A stretch of DNA of 63,045 bases from Sphingomonadaceae bacterium. Its GTDB lineage: Bacteria; Pseudomonadota; Alphaproteobacteria; Sphingomonadales; Sphingomonadaceae. Shown one piece after another: positions 37,391-46,959 of this stretch. The stretch is taken from NCBI GenBank assembly GCA_020847445.1, contig JADLBY010000154.1, positions 1-63,045 of the forward strand. The letters run 5' to 3'. Positions within the stretch are counted from its first letter, which is position 1; each line of letters opens with the position of its first letter. The notes under the pieces were generated by a model. That model saw only the letters and a list, made by a program, of their open reading frames with translations. It was not told the DNA's origin and ran no database searches. The position numbers and the translations under genes are program-made.

Positions 37391-39655
37391 CTATTGCGCC
37401 ACCCCTGCCGATGCCAGCACCGCGAGCGCGACGATTTCCGACGCGCTCGACGACATGGTCGCGATCTGCACCGGCTTTTCCATTCCCACCAGCATCGGGC
37501 CGATCACCTGATCGCCGCCCAGCTCGCGCAGCAGCTTTGCCGACAGGTTCGCCGATTGCAGCCCGGGCATGACCAGCACATTGGCCGGGCCTGACAGGCG
37601 GCAGAAGGGGTAATTGGCCATCAGCGCCGGGTTGAGCGCGACATCGGGTGCCATTTCGCCCTCATATTCGAACGCCACCTTGCGCTGGTCGAGGATCGCC
37701 ACCGCCTCGCGGATATTGCCAAGCCAGTTGCCCGCCGGATTGCCAAAGGTCGAATAGGAAAGGAAGGCAACGCGCGGCGTGTGCCCCATGCGGCGCGCGA
37801 CCTGCGCGGTCTGTTCGGCGATATAGGCCAGTTCTTCCGAACTCGGCCGTTCGTTGACCGTGGTGTCGGACATGAACACGGTATGCGACTTGCCGACCAG
37901 CACATGGATGCCAAAGGGGATTTCGCCCTTTTTCGGATCGAGCACGCGGCGCAGTTCGCGCATCGTCTGCGCAAAGGTGCGGGTGATGCCGGTGATCATT
38001 GCATCGCCCTGATCCATGGCGAGCATCAGCGATCCGAAGATGTTGCGGTCGCGATTGACCATGCGCTGCACGTCGCGCCGCAAATAGCCGCGGCGCTGCA
38101 ACCGCGTATAAAGCCGGTCGACCATCGCGGGGACGAGCGGGCTCGATACGCTGTTGTGGATTTCATAGCTTTCGGGATTGGCAACCCCCATCGCCTGCAA
38201 TTTGGACAGCACCGTCGCATCGCGCCCGACGAGCACCGGCGTGCCATAGCCATCCTGCCGGAACTGCACTGCGGCGCGCAGAACGACATCCTCTTCAGCC
38301 TCGGCAAAGATCACCCTTTTGGGCTTGGCGCGCGCGGCTTCATAGACCTGCGCCATCACCGATGTGGTCGGATTCTGCCGTGCGCGCAGCGAGGCGCGAT
38401 AGGCGTCCATATCGGCAATCGGTTTCTGCGCGACGCCACTGTCCATCGCCGCCTTGGCAACCGCCGAGGAAACAAGCTCGATCAGCCGCGGATCGAAAGG
38501 CGCGGGAATGATATAGTCGCGGCCAAAGCTTTGCGCGTTGCCGCCATAGGCCGCCGCCACATCCTCATGCACCGTTTCGCGCGCCAGTTCGGCTATCGCA
38601 TTGGCGGCGGCGATCTTCATCTCTTCGTTGATCGTCGTCGCGCGCACGTCGAGCGCGCCGCGGAAAATGAAGGGGAAGCCGAGGACATTATTGACCTGGT
38701 TGGGATAATCCGATCGGCCGGTGGCGACGATCGCGTCGGGCCGCGCCTCCAGCGCATCGGGCGGGGAGATTTCGGGATCGGGATTGGCCATGGCAAAGAT
38801 GATGGGCTGATCGGCCATCGATTTGACCATTTCCTTCGACACCGCATTGGCCGCCGAAAGCCCGAGAAACACATCCGCACCCTTGATCGCCTCGGCCAGC
38901 GTGCGCGCCTCGGTGGGGACGGCGTGGGCCGATTTCCACTGGTCCATGCCCTCGGTGCGGCCCTGCCAGATCACGCCCTTGCGGTCGCACATGATGACAT
39001 TGCCGTGCGGCACGCCCATCGCCTTGATCAGTTCGGTGCAGGCGATCGCGGCCGCGCCCGCGCCGTTGCAGACAACCTTGATATCCTTCAGCTCGCGCCC
39101 GGTCAGCAGGCAGGCGTTGATCAGCCCGGCGGCGGAGATGATCGCGGTGCCGTGCTGGTCGTCATGGAAAACCGGAATGTTCATCCGCTCGCGCAGCGTC
39201 TGTTCGATCACGAAGCAGTCGGGCGCGGCGATATCTTCCAGATTGATGCCGCCAAAGCTCGGCTCGAGCAGTTCGACAGCATCTATGAAGCGCTGGGCAT
39301 CCTCGGTCTTCACCTCGATATCGATCGAGTCGACATCGGCGAAGCGTTTGAAGAGCACCGCCTTGCCCTCCATCACCGGTTTCGAGGCGAGCGCGCCCAG
39401 ATTGCCCATGCCGAGGATCGCGGTGCCGTTTGAAATCACCGCAACCAGATTGCCCTTGGCGGTATAATCATAGGCAGTCGCGGGGTCATCGGCGATCGCC
39501 TGCACCGGCACCGCGACACCCGGCGAATAGGCAAGGCTCAAATCGCGCTGCGTCGCCATCGGCTTGGTCGCGACTATCTCTATCTTTCCGGGGCGTCCCT
39601 GTGCGTGGAATTGCAGTGCTTCGCGGGCGGTGAATGGGACGTCGCTTTCGCTCAT
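37391..39655 (-). CDS. maeB: NADP-dependent malic enzyme (MaeB type)
   Basis: A 754-residue multidomain enzyme: malic N domain (about 10-150, with SLAYSPGVAVP and GTAILGMGNLGALASKPVMEGK), NAD-binding domain (VVCNGAGAAAIAC; NPDPEISP), and a C-terminal phosphotransacetylase-like domain (about 430-754) that in MaeB is regulatory. It decarboxylates malate to pyruvate with NADP. ATG 39655 begins MSESDVPF; the frame open to 39904 overlaps the promoter of mutS. It is convergent with bamE, 10 bases apart. Confidence 0.96.
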   Translation of the reverse strand: MSESDVPFTAREALQFHAQGRPGKIEIVATKPMATQRDLSLAYSPGVAVPVQAIADDPATAYDYTAKGNLVAVISNGTAILGMGNLGALASKPVMEGKAVLFKRFADVDSIDIEVKTEDAQRFIDAVELLEPSFGGINLEDIAAPDCFVIEQTLRERMNIPVFHDDQHGTAIISAAGLINACLLTGRELKDIKVVCNGAGAAAIACTELIKAMGVPHGNVIMCDRKGVIWQGRTEGMDQWKSAHAVPTEARTLAEAIKGADVFLGLSAANAVSKEMVKSMADQPIIFAMANPDPEISPPDALEARPDAIVATGRSDYPNQVNNVLGFPFIFRGALDVRATTINEEMKIAAANAIAELARETVHEDVAAAYGGNAQSFGRDYIIPAPFDPRLIELVSSAVAKAAMDSGVAQKPIADMDAYRASLRARQNPTTSVMAQVYEAARAKPKRVIFAEAEEDVVLRAAVQFRQDGYGTPVLVGRDATVLSKLQAMGVANPESYEIHNSVSSPLVPAMVDRLYTRLQRRGYLRRDVQRMVNRDRNIFGSLMLAMDQGDAMITGITRTFAQTMRELRRVLDPKKGEIPFGIHVLVGKSHTVFMSDTTVNERPSSEELAYIAEQTAQVARRMGHTPRVAFLSYSTFGNPAGNWLGNIREAVAILDQRKVAFEYEGEMAPDVALNPALMANYPFCRLSGPANVLVMPGLQSANLSAKLLRELGGDQVIGPMLVGMEKPVQIATMSSSASEIVALAVLASAGVAQ

Positions 39656-39902
39656 ATAATCGCTTGCCTTGGTTTTCTTCTGATACGTGCCCGCCCTAGC
39701 GGCAATGTTGCAACGGGCGCAAGCCCGCAAGCGGCCTTGCAAGACACAAAGGCACGAAAGAAAAGAGTGCCGTGGAATCGGTGTGGCAGACGCATTTATC
39801 GAATCCGTTGCGCCGTGCGGCAGATGAACGGGGGTTCCAATTTCCACAACAAGAGTCGCGCGCGACATTGCCTTGAGCGGCCAACCGGCTAAGCGTTGCA
39901 AC

Positions 39903-42533
39903 ATGGATTCCCGCCCAGCCAGAAACGCGTCTTTGCCCGGCCTTGAAACGCCGACGCCGATGATGGCGCAATATCTGAAGCTGAAGGCAAAGGCGGACGG
40001 TTGCCTGTTATTCTATCGGATGGGCGATTTTTTCGAGCTGTTTTTCGACGATGCCAGGGCCGCGTCGCAAACGCTCGACATCGCGCTCACCTCGCGCGGC
40101 GAACATGGCGGGCAGCCGATCCCGATGTGCGGGGTGCCGGTGCATGCGGCCGAGGGCTATCTGGCGCGCCTCATCAAGGCCGGGCACCGGGTTGCCATTG
40201 CCGAACAGACCGAAACGCCCGAGGAAGCCAGGGCGCGCGGCGGATCAAAGGCGCTGGTCGCGCGCGACATCATCCGCTTCGTCACCGCTGGCACGCTGAC
40301 CGAAGACAGCCTGCTCGAAAGCTGGGCCTCGAACATCCTGGTCGCGCTGGCCGAAGCGGGCGGGGAGATAGGGCTTGCCGCCGCCGATATTTCGACGGGC
40401 TATTTCGAGGTCAGCCTTGTATCGGCATCCGCGCTCGAAGCCGAGCTGGCGCGGCTGGGGCCAAGCGAAGTGGTCGCGCCCGAAGGCTTTGCCGCAACCC
40501 TCCCTGGTGCGATTGACAGGCCCAGGGAAGATTTTGACAGCGCCACGGGCAAAAGCGCGCTTGGTGCGCATTTCGGCAGCACCGACTTTGCAGCGCTTTC
40601 CCGCGCCGAACTTGCTGCAGCGGGCGGGCTTCTCGCCTATCTGGCGCATGCCGGACAGGGAAAGATGCCCTTCCTCAAAGTGCCCGTGCGGCGCGAGGTG
40701 CAGCAATATCTGCTGATCGATCAGGCGACGCGCGACAGCCTGGAAATCACCCGTTCGGCCAATGGCGGCGGACGGGCGGGCTCGCTCCTTGCCGAAATCG
40801 ACCGCACGATCACCGGGGCGGGGGCGCGGCAGCTGGCGGCGGACCTTTCCGCCCCGCTGATGGACAAGGGCGCGATCGAGGCCAGGCTGGTGCTGGTGCA
40901 ATGGTTCCACGAAGCCCCGCTGTTGCGTGAAAGCACGCGCGGCGCATTGCGCCAATTGCCCGACATTGCCCGCGCGCTCGGCCGGGTGGTCGCCGGGCGG
41001 GGCAGCCCGCGCGATCTGGGGCAGATCAGGGATGGCCTCGACGGCGCGCGCATATTGCGCGAGCGGCTGGGCGCGATGGCCGGTCGACCGGCGCTGCTCG
41101 ACAGCCTGCTGCCTGCACTCGACGGGCATGGCGCGATGGTCGACCTGCTCACCCGCGCGCTGGTGCCGACCCCGCCGACCGAAACCGGCCAGGGCGGCTA
41201 TATCGCCGAAGGCTATGACGCCGCGCTCGATGCGTTGCGGCTGGCCGGGCGTGACGGGCGCGCTGCGGTGGCAGCGATGGAGGCGCGGTATCGCGCGTCG
41301 ACCGGAATCGCCGCGCTCAAGATACGGCATAATGGCGTGCTCGGCTATTTTGTCGAAGTGCCCGCCAGAAATGCCGATCCGCTGATGGCGGCAGGCAGTG
41401 GCTTCACCCATCGCCAGACGATGGCGGGCGCGGTGCGCTTCAATTCACCCGAACTGCATGAGGAGGCGCTGCGGATCACGCAGGCCTCGTGCCATGCGCT
41501 GGCGGCGGAGGCGGCGCATCTCGAAGAGCTGATTGGCCATGCCCTGGCACGGCGCGACGCGATTGCGGCCAGCGCCGATGCCCTAGCCCGGATCGATGTG
41601 GCGTCGGCGCTTGCCGAACGCACGGCAGAAGGGCGCTGGTGCCTGCCCGCATTCGTCGCCGGAAACGAACTGAACATCGAAGGCGGGCGGCACCCGGTGG
41701 TCGAAAGCGCGCTTGCACGAACCGGCGAGCGCTTCATCGCCAATGATTGCGATCTGGCCCCCGACCGGCGGCTGTGGCTGGTCAGCGGCCCCAATATGGG
41801 CGGTAAGTCGACCTTTTTGCGGCAGAATGCGCTGATCGTCATCCTTGCGCAGGCAGGCAGCTATGTGCCTGCCACCTCGGCGCGGCTGGGGCTGGTCGAC
41901 CGGCTGTTCAGCCGTGTCGGCGCGTCGGACAATCTGGCGCGGGGGCGTTCGACCTTCATGGTTGAAATGGTCGAAACCGCCGCGATCCTCGCGCAGGCCA
42001 CGGAGCGTTCGTTCGTCATTCTGGACGAGGTCGGGCGCGGCACCTCGACCTATGACGGGCTCGCCATCGCCTGGGCGGTGGTCGAGGGCATCCATGAAAC
42101 CAATCGCTGCCGCTGCCTGTTCGCGACCCATTATCACGAACTGACCCGGCTGGCCGACAGCCTCGATGCGCTGTCGCTCCACCATGTCCGCGCCAGGGAA
42201 TATAAGGGCGACCTCGTCCTGCTCCACGAAGTGGCGGAAGGCCCTGCCGATCGCAGCTATGGCATCGCGGTCGCCAAGCTTGCAGGCCTGCCACCGCCGG
42301 TGCTGGCGCGCGCGGCACAGGTGCTCGAAAAACTCGAAAAGGGCCGTGCCGAAACCGGCGGGCTGGCGGCGGGCCTCGGCGACATGCCGCTGTTCGGCGC
42401 CGCCCTCGATGCCGCCGAGGCCAAGGTCGATGCCGTGCGCGACAGGCTGTCCGGAATGGATATCGACGCGCTAAGCCCAAGGCAGGCGCTTGATTTACTG
42501 TATGAATTGAAGGGGCTAGCGGGCGAGGAGTGA
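39903..42533 (+). CDS. mutS: DNA mismatch repair protein MutS
   Basis: An 876-residue MutS. The mismatch-reading F-x-E motif is in GDFFELFFDDA (about residues 41-51). Connector, core and clamp domains follow, then the ATPase with Walker A GPNMGGKST (about 630), the signature region RVGASDNLARGRSTFMVEM, DEVGRGTSTYDGLA, and ATHYHEL. ATG 39903 is chosen; TTG 39873 upstream would add ten residues. The 247-base gap to the divergent maeB gene holds no gene. The C-terminal region is present and complete. Confidence 0.97.
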   Translation: MDSRPARNASLPGLETPTPMMAQYLKLKAKADGCLLFYRMGDFFELFFDDARAASQTLDIALTSRGEHGGQPIPMCGVPVHAAEGYLARLIKAGHRVAIAEQTETPEEARARGGSKALVARDIIRFVTAGTLTEDSLLESWASNILVALAEAGGEIGLAAADISTGYFEVSLVSASALEAELARLGPSEVVAPEGFAATLPGAIDRPREDFDSATGKSALGAHFGSTDFAALSRAELAAAGGLLAYLAHAGQGKMPFLKVPVRREVQQYLLIDQATRDSLEITRSANGGGRAGSLLAEIDRTITGAGARQLAADLSAPLMDKGAIEARLVLVQWFHEAPLLRESTRGALRQLPDIARALGRVVAGRGSPRDLGQIRDGLDGARILRERLGAMAGRPALLDSLLPALDGHGAMVDLLTRALVPTPPTETGQGGYIAEGYDAALDALRLAGRDGRAAVAAMEARYRASTGIAALKIRHNGVLGYFVEVPARNADPLMAAGSGFTHRQTMAGAVRFNSPELHEEALRITQASCHALAAEAAHLEELIGHALARRDAIAASADALARIDVASALAERTAEGRWCLPAFVAGNELNIEGGRHPVVESALARTGERFIANDCDLAPDRRLWLVSGPNMGGKSTFLRQNALIVILAQAGSYVPATSARLGLVDRLFSRVGASDNLARGRSTFMVEMVETAAILAQATERSFVILDEVGRGTSTYDGLAIAWAVVEGIHETNRCRCLFATHYHELTRLADSLDALSLHHVRAREYKGDLVLLHEVAEGPADRSYGIAVAKLAGLPPPVLARAAQVLEKLEKGRAETGGLAAGLGDMPLFGAALDAAEAKVDAVRDRLSGMDIDALSPRQALDLLYELKGLAGEE

Positions 42534-42553
42534 GCCTCATCCGGAGGATGAAT

Positions 42554-42622
42554 GTAAAAGAGGCAGGAGGGAAAGAGGGGCTGGGTTTGGGCTGCCCCCT
42601 CTCATTCTCCTGCCTCTTTTAC
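42554..42622. repeat. Palindromic intergenic repeat, family A, copy 2
   Basis: Begins GTAAAAGAGGCAGGAG (42554) and ends with its reverse complement (to 42622); 16 bases pair exactly, and the purine-rich arms continue with partial pairing. It has the same ends as 10679-10769 but a shorter core. It lies between the convergent mutS and nucleoside transporter genes and might serve as a terminator for both. Confidence 0.85.
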
Positions 42623-42628
42623 AGATTG

Positions 42629-43858
42629 CTATGCGATTGACAGAAACAACCCCGCCAGCGCCGCGCTCATCAGGTTGGAGAGCGAACCGGCCGCCAGCGC
42701 CTTCAGCCCCAGCTTGGCGATCATCGGGCGCTGGTTGGGGGCAAGCCCGCCGGTCACCGCCATCTGGATCGCGATCGAGCTGAAATTGGCGAAACCGCAC
42801 AAGGCGAAGGTGACGATGGCGACCGTCGGGGCCGATAGCGGCTTCAACGCGCCCAGATCGATGAAGGCGACAAATTCGTTGAGGACGATCTTGGTGCCGA
42901 ACAACCCGCCCGCCTGCACCGCTTCGTTCCAGGGAACGCCCAGCAGATACATCACGGGGGCGAAAACCTGCCCCAATATGCCCTGAAAACTCAACCCTTT
43001 GACCCCCACCAGATTGCCGAGGCCGCCCAACACGCCATTGGCCAGGGCGACCAGCGCGACAAAGGCCAGCACCATCGCACCGACCGCGACCGCCAGCTTC
43101 ACACCGGTCTGCGCGCCCTGCGACGCCGCCATGATCAGATTGGCGGGCTTTTCATCCTCGTGCATGTCGAGCGCGATATCGGGATTATCGACCGCAGGCT
43201 CATCCGGATCGTCGGGCATGATCAGCTTTGCCATCAATATCCCGCCCGGTGCCGACATGAAGGCCGCAGCGATCAGATAGTCGATGCGGATGCCCATCGA
43301 GGCATAAGCGGCAAGGATCGTGCCTGCGACCCCGGCCATGCCGACCGTCATCACGCAGAACAGCTGGGCGGGGTTCAGCGTCGCCAGATAGGGGCGGATC
43401 ACCAGCGGCGATTCCGACTGGCCGACGAAGATGTTGGAGGCGGCGCACAGGCTTTCGACCTTTGAAATGCCGGTAACCTTTTGCAGCCCGCCGCCGATCC
43501 AGCGGATCACATATTGCATGATGCCGAGATAATAGAGGATCGAGATGAAGGCGGCGAAGAAGATGATCACCGGCAGCGCCTGAATTGCGAAATTCTGCCC
43601 CAGCGGATCGGTAGCGAGCCCGCCAAAGAGGAATTTGGTGCCTTCATTGGCATAGCCCAGAAGATTGGATACGCCCGCTGCGGCCCCCTGCAGAACCCGG
43701 TTCCCCCAGGGCACATAGAGCACCAATGCCGCCAGCCCCGCCTGCAGGGCAAAGGCCGAAAGCACCACGCGCGGCCGGATCGCCTTGCGGTTGGAAGAGA
43801 GCAGGAAGGCGATCAGAAGGATCAGCACCATTCCGGCAAGGCTCATCAGGATTTGCAT
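42629..43858 (-). CDS. CNT-family concentrative nucleoside transporter
   Basis: A 409-residue membrane protein of the NupC/CNT family. The core segments are GGLATDPLGQNFAIQALPVI, FVGQSESPLVIRPYLA (substrate-binding helix hairpin with Gln-Ser-Glu) and ALCGFANFSSIAIQ near the C-terminus. It carries nucleosides with H+ or Na+ into the cell. About ten helices; the loop near residue 215 with PDDPDEPAVDNPD is acidic. It is the only gene of its unit, followed by a family A repeat. Confidence 0.94.
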   Translation of the reverse strand: MQILMSLAGMVLILLIAFLLSSNRKAIRPRVVLSAFALQAGLAALVLYVPWGNRVLQGAAAGVSNLLGYANEGTKFLFGGLATDPLGQNFAIQALPVIIFFAAFISILYYLGIMQYVIRWIGGGLQKVTGISKVESLCAASNIFVGQSESPLVIRPYLATLNPAQLFCVMTVGMAGVAGTILAAYASMGIRIDYLIAAAFMSAPGGILMAKLIMPDDPDEPAVDNPDIALDMHEDEKPANLIMAASQGAQTGVKLAVAVGAMVLAFVALVALANGVLGGLGNLVGVKGLSFQGILGQVFAPVMYLLGVPWNEAVQAGGLFGTKIVLNEFVAFIDLGALKPLSAPTVAIVTFALCGFANFSSIAIQMAVTGGLAPNQRPMIAKLGLKALAAGSLSNLMSAALAGLFLSIA

Positions 43859-43882
43859 ATAGTCTCCCCATCCCTTTTTGTG

Positions 43883-43970
43883 TCGTCACCCCCGCGAAGG
43901 CGGGGGTCCAGCACCGGCGGCATAAATTTCGACAGCAGGCGATGGATTCCCGTCTTTGCGGGAATGACGA
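43883..43970. repeat. Palindromic intergenic repeat, family C, second copy
   Basis: Starts GTCGTCACCCCCGCG and ends GCGGGAATGACG. It contains two hairpins: CCCCCGCGAAGGCGGGGG at its left and ATTCCCGTCTTTGCGGGAAT at its right. It is related to 23434-23525 by the CGCGAA..CGGGAATCCA type units, and occupies the spacer between the nucleoside transporter start and the next gene. Confidence 0.75.
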
Positions 43971-44064
43971 ATTGATGGGAGCAGTGTTAGCGCGCCCTTC
44001 CGCCTTGCGCCAATGAAATTAGCCGCTAACCATTGGCGACCAAAGCAGAAACGGGGAGCAACGC

Positions 44065-44721
44065 ATGACCGGTCATCAGAATGAGGGAGTTTCGATTCCG
44101 CAGTCGCTGTTCCTGTTTTCGATCTTTTACGGCGGCATGGTGACGATTGCCGGCGTTCTGGGTGCCAAACAGGTGGCGCTTGGCCCGCTTGCGGTCGAGG
44201 CCGGGATTTTCCCCTTCCTGCTGCTCGTCGGCATTTCGAGCGGGATCGCCGAACTGCATGGCAGGGAAACGGCAAACCGGCTGGTTCGTTTCGGCTTTCT
44301 GCCGCTGATCGGTGCGATATTGCTGGCGCTGATCGTGCTGCAACTGCCGCATGACAAGGATATGTATCCGCCCGCGATCGACGCCTTCCCCGTCATCCTC
44401 GGGCAAAGCTGGCGGATGATGCTCGCCGGGATCATCGCCTATGGCACGTCGCAGACGCTGAATGTCTGGCTGTTCGACCGTTTGCGTTCGTCCACCGGCA
44501 AATATGCCGCCGTGCGCGGGGTGATCGCTGCGGCACTGTCGCAGATTGTCGATACGCTATTGTTCATTTCGATCTCTTTTTACGGCGTGCGCCCGATTGC
44601 CGACCTGATGGCCGGACAGATGCTGGCGAAGGTCGTGCTGTCCTTCGTGCTGATTCCCTTCGTCATCGCAATTGTCGTCAATCTGGGGCGCAAGCTTGAC
44701 GCTAGGGGCATCAGCGCATAA
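44065..44721 (+). CDS. Queuosine precursor transporter (VUT/YhhQ, DUF165)
   Basis: A 218-residue membrane protein with six helices. The VUT family markers are GAKQVALG, ISSGIAELHGRETANRLVRFGF and the SQIVDTLLFISISFYG segment. YhhQ imports queuosine precursors (preQ0/preQ1) for tRNA modification. GGGGAG is eight bases before ATG 44065. argB follows 12 bases later, but no functional link is evident. Confidence 0.9.
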   Translation: MTGHQNEGVSIPQSLFLFSIFYGGMVTIAGVLGAKQVALGPLAVEAGIFPFLLLVGISSGIAELHGRETANRLVRFGFLPLIGAILLALIVLQLPHDKDMYPPAIDAFPVILGQSWRMMLAGIIAYGTSQTLNVWLFDRLRSSTGKYAAVRGVIAAALSQIVDTLLFISISFYGVRPIADLMAGQMLAKVVLSFVLIPFVIAIVVNLGRKLDARGISA

Positions 44722-44733
44722 CCGCGCGCCATC

Positions 44734-45645
44734 ATGACCAAGCACACCCCCGACTCCGCGCAGATGCAGGAGCTTCTGGCCAAGGCCGAAACGCTGACCG
44801 AGGCGCTGCCCTATATGCAGCGTTATGCGGGCAAGACCTTTGTCATCAAATATGGCGGCCATGCGATGGGCGATCCCGACGCGGCGCGCAATTTTGCCGA
44901 GGATGTCGTGCTGTTGAAAGCGGTCGGCATCAATCCGGTCGTGGTTCATGGCGGCGGGCCGCAGATCGGCGCGATGCTCAAGAAACTGGGCGTTGAATCG
45001 AGCTTTGTCGATGGTCTGCGGGTGACCGATGCCGAAACCGCGCGGGTTGCCGAAATGGTGCTGTCGGGCGCGATCAACAAGGAACTGGTCAGCTGGATCG
45101 CGCAGGCAGGCGGCCGTGCCGTCGGCATTTCGGGCAAGGATGGCGGCTTTGTGATCGCCGAAAAGGTTGAGGGCACCACCCGCGACCCCGACAGCAATAT
45201 CGAACGCGCGGTCGATCTGGGCTTTGTCGGCACGCCCAGACATATCGACCGTAGCCTGCTCGACACGATTTCGGGCAGCGGCATGATCCCCGTGGTCGCG
45301 CCGATCGGCGTCGATGCCGCAGGGCAGACCTATAATATCAACGCCGACACCATGGCAGGCGCGATTGCGGCGGCGCTGGGTGCGGCGCGGCTCTTCCTGC
45401 TGACCGACGTGGCGGGCGTGCTCGACAAATCAGGCCATCTCCTGACCGACCTCGACCCCGGACAGATCGCCGCGCTGCGCGCCGACGGCACCGTAACCGG
45501 CGGGATGATCCCGAAACTGGAAACCTGCATCGCCGCCGTCGAAGGCGGCACCGAAGCCGCCGTCATCCTCGACGGCCGTGTGCCCCATGTCAGCCTGCTG
45601 GAAATTTTCACCGCGCGCGGCGCGGGGACGCTGGTGCACCGTTGA
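44734..45645 (+). CDS. argB: Acetylglutamate kinase
   Basis: A 303-residue amino-acid kinase fold protein: [11 protein letters not shown] (about 34-44), [10 protein letters not shown], the substrate Arg in [10 protein letters not shown], and DVAGVLDK with [10 protein letters not shown] near the C-terminus. It phosphorylates N-acetylglutamate in arginine synthesis. The extra N-terminal helix (about 1-28) typical of arginine-inhibited hexameric forms is present, so feedback inhibition by arginine is likely. Confidence 0.96.
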   Translation: MTKHTPDSAQMQELLAKAETLTEALPYMQRYAGKTFVIKYGGHAMGDPDAARNFAEDVVLLKAVGINPVVVHGGGPQIGAMLKKLGVESSFVDGLRVTDAETARVAEMVLSGAINKELVSWIAQAGGRAVGISGKDGGFVIAEKVEGTTRDPDSNIERAVDLGFVGTPRHIDRSLLDTISGSGMIPVVAPIGVDAAGQTYNINADTMAGAIAAALGAARLFLLTDVAGVLDKSGHLLTDLDPGQIAALRADGTVTGGMIPKLETCIAAVEGGTEAAVILDGRVPHVSLLEIFTARGAGTLVHR

Positions 45646-45652
45646 CCCGAAG

Positions 45653-45675
45653 CCCCGCCCCTGAAGGGGTTGGGG
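45653..45675 (+). terminator. Stem-loop after argB
   Basis: CCCCGCCCC (45653-45661), loop TGAA, GGGGTTGGGG (45666-45675). The stem pairs with one bulge or mismatch and is not followed by a T-run, so it may reduce read-through or stabilise the argB message rather than act as a full intrinsic terminator. It is eight bases after the argB stop. Confidence 0.4.
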
Positions 45676-45753
45676 AGAAAGCTGTCATACCTGGTTGATA
45701 CAGCGCGCGGCCTCGGCTAATCGGGCGCATCATTCGCTTTCGGGAAGTCCCAT

Positions 45754-46059
45754 ATGCTCCTCGCGCTTATCCAGATCATCGGTTATCTGATCACAATCGT
45801 TTCCACGGTGGTGATCGTGCAGTTCGTCCTCAGCCTGCTGCTCGCCTTCAATGTCGTCAGCCTGTCGAACAATTTTGTCGCCTCGCTGTGGCAATCGCTC
45901 AACATGATCCTCGATCCGATGCTGAAACCCATCCGCCGCATCATGCCCGACACCGGGATGATCGATTTTTCGCCGATCGTGCTGATTATCGGGCTGCGCA
46001 TCATCCAGATGCTGCTCGGCGGGCTGTATACCGACCTGTATATGAGCGGTGCGCTTTGA
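45754..46059 (+). CDS. YggT family membrane protein
   Basis: A 101-residue protein with two hydrophobic segments (about 5-28 and 65-93) around [20 protein letters not shown], the YggT family hallmark. The family is found in the division/osmotic gene clusters of many bacteria and is of uncertain function. The stop TGA overlaps the TTG start of folD, so the genes are coupled. Confidence 0.9.
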   Translation: MLLALIQIIGYLITIVSTVVIVQFVLSLLLAFNVVSLSNNFVASLWQSLNMILDPMLKPIRRIMPDTGMIDFSPIVLIIGLRIIQMLLGGLYTDLYMSGAL

Positions 46060-46952
46060 GCGAAGCCGCGATCATCGACGGCAAGGCTTTCGCCGCCGGA
46101 TTGCGTGCGCGTATAGCCGGGGCCGTACCGGCCTTTACCAGCGCAACGGGACGTGCGCCCGGGCTGGCCGTGGTACTGGTGGGCGACGATGCCGCCAGCG
46201 CGGTCTATGTCGCCTCCAAGGGCAAGGCGACGGTGGCCGCAGGCATGGCGAGTTTCGAACATCGTCTGCCGGCCGATACGATGCAGGCGGATCTGATTGC
46301 GCTCGTCCACCGGCTCAATGCCGATGACAGCGTCGACGGCATTCTCGTGCAATTACCGCTGCCCAAACATCTCGACGAACAGGCGGTCGTGGACGCAATC
46401 GATCCGGACAAGGATGTCGACGGGCTGACCCCGATCAGCACCGGCCGCCTCGCGCTCGGCCTGCCCGGGCTGGTGCCGTGCACGCCGCTGGGTTCGCTGA
46501 TGCTGCTGAAAGACCATATCGGCGATCTTTCGGGCAAGGATGCGATCGTGATCGGCCGTTCGATCCTGGTCGGCAAGCCGATGGCGCAATTGTTGCTGTC
46601 GGAAAACTGCACGGTTACCATCGCGCATAGCCGCACCCGCGACCTGAAGGCGCGCGTGCAGCAGGCCGATATCGTCGTCGCAGCGGTCGGCCGTGCCGAA
46701 ATGGTCAAGGGAGACTGGCTGAAACCGGGTGCGGTCGTCATCGATGTCGGCATCAACCGGCTCGATCCCGTAGCGGGCGAAGCGAAAGGCCGCCTTGTCG
46801 GCGATGTCGATTATGCGAGCGCACGCGATCTGGCCTCGGCGATCACGCCGGTGCCGGGTGGCGTCGGGCCGATGACGATTGCCTGCCTGCTCCGCAACAC
46901 ACTGGTTGCAGCGCATCGCCGGGCTGGCCTAGCCGACCCTGAAGGGCTATGA
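46056..46952 (+). CDS. folD: Bifunctional methylenetetrahydrofolate dehydrogenase/cyclohydrolase
   Basis: A 298-residue FolD. The catalytic Tyr and Lys lie in YVASKGKA (about 50-57). The substrate loop [17 protein letters not shown], the NADP-binding [17 protein letters not shown] and [15 protein letters not shown] are all seen. It interconverts 5,10-methylene-, methenyl- and 10-formyl-THF, the substrate pool of PurU encoded 24 kb away. The start is TTG at 46056 (TTGA overlap with yggT); no ATG/GTG further downstream keeps the N-terminus. Confidence 0.95.
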   Translation: MSEAAIIDGKAFAAGLRARIAGAVPAFTSATGRAPGLAVVLVGDDAASAVYVASKGKATVAAGMASFEHRLPADTMQADLIALVHRLNADDSVDGILVQLPLPKHLDEQAVVDAIDPDKDVDGLTPISTGRLALGLPGLVPCTPLGSLMLLKDHIGDLSGKDAIVIGRSILVGKPMAQLLLSENCTVTIAHSRTRDLKARVQQADIVVAAVGRAEMVKGDWLKPGAVVIDVGINRLDPVAGEAKGRLVGDVDYASARDLASAITPVPGGVGPMTIACLLRNTLVAAHRRAGLADPEGL

Positions 46953-46959
46953 TCCGGGA

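Noticed and set aside
37781-39433. A 550-codon open frame on the plus strand
   Set aside because: Antisense of the malic enzyme; the composition is that of a shadow frame.
39656-39902. Possible small gene or repeat between maeB and mutS
   Set aside because: The stretch CACAAAGGCACGAAAG looks like common intergenic repeat debris, but only one copy is seen and no frame is convincing.
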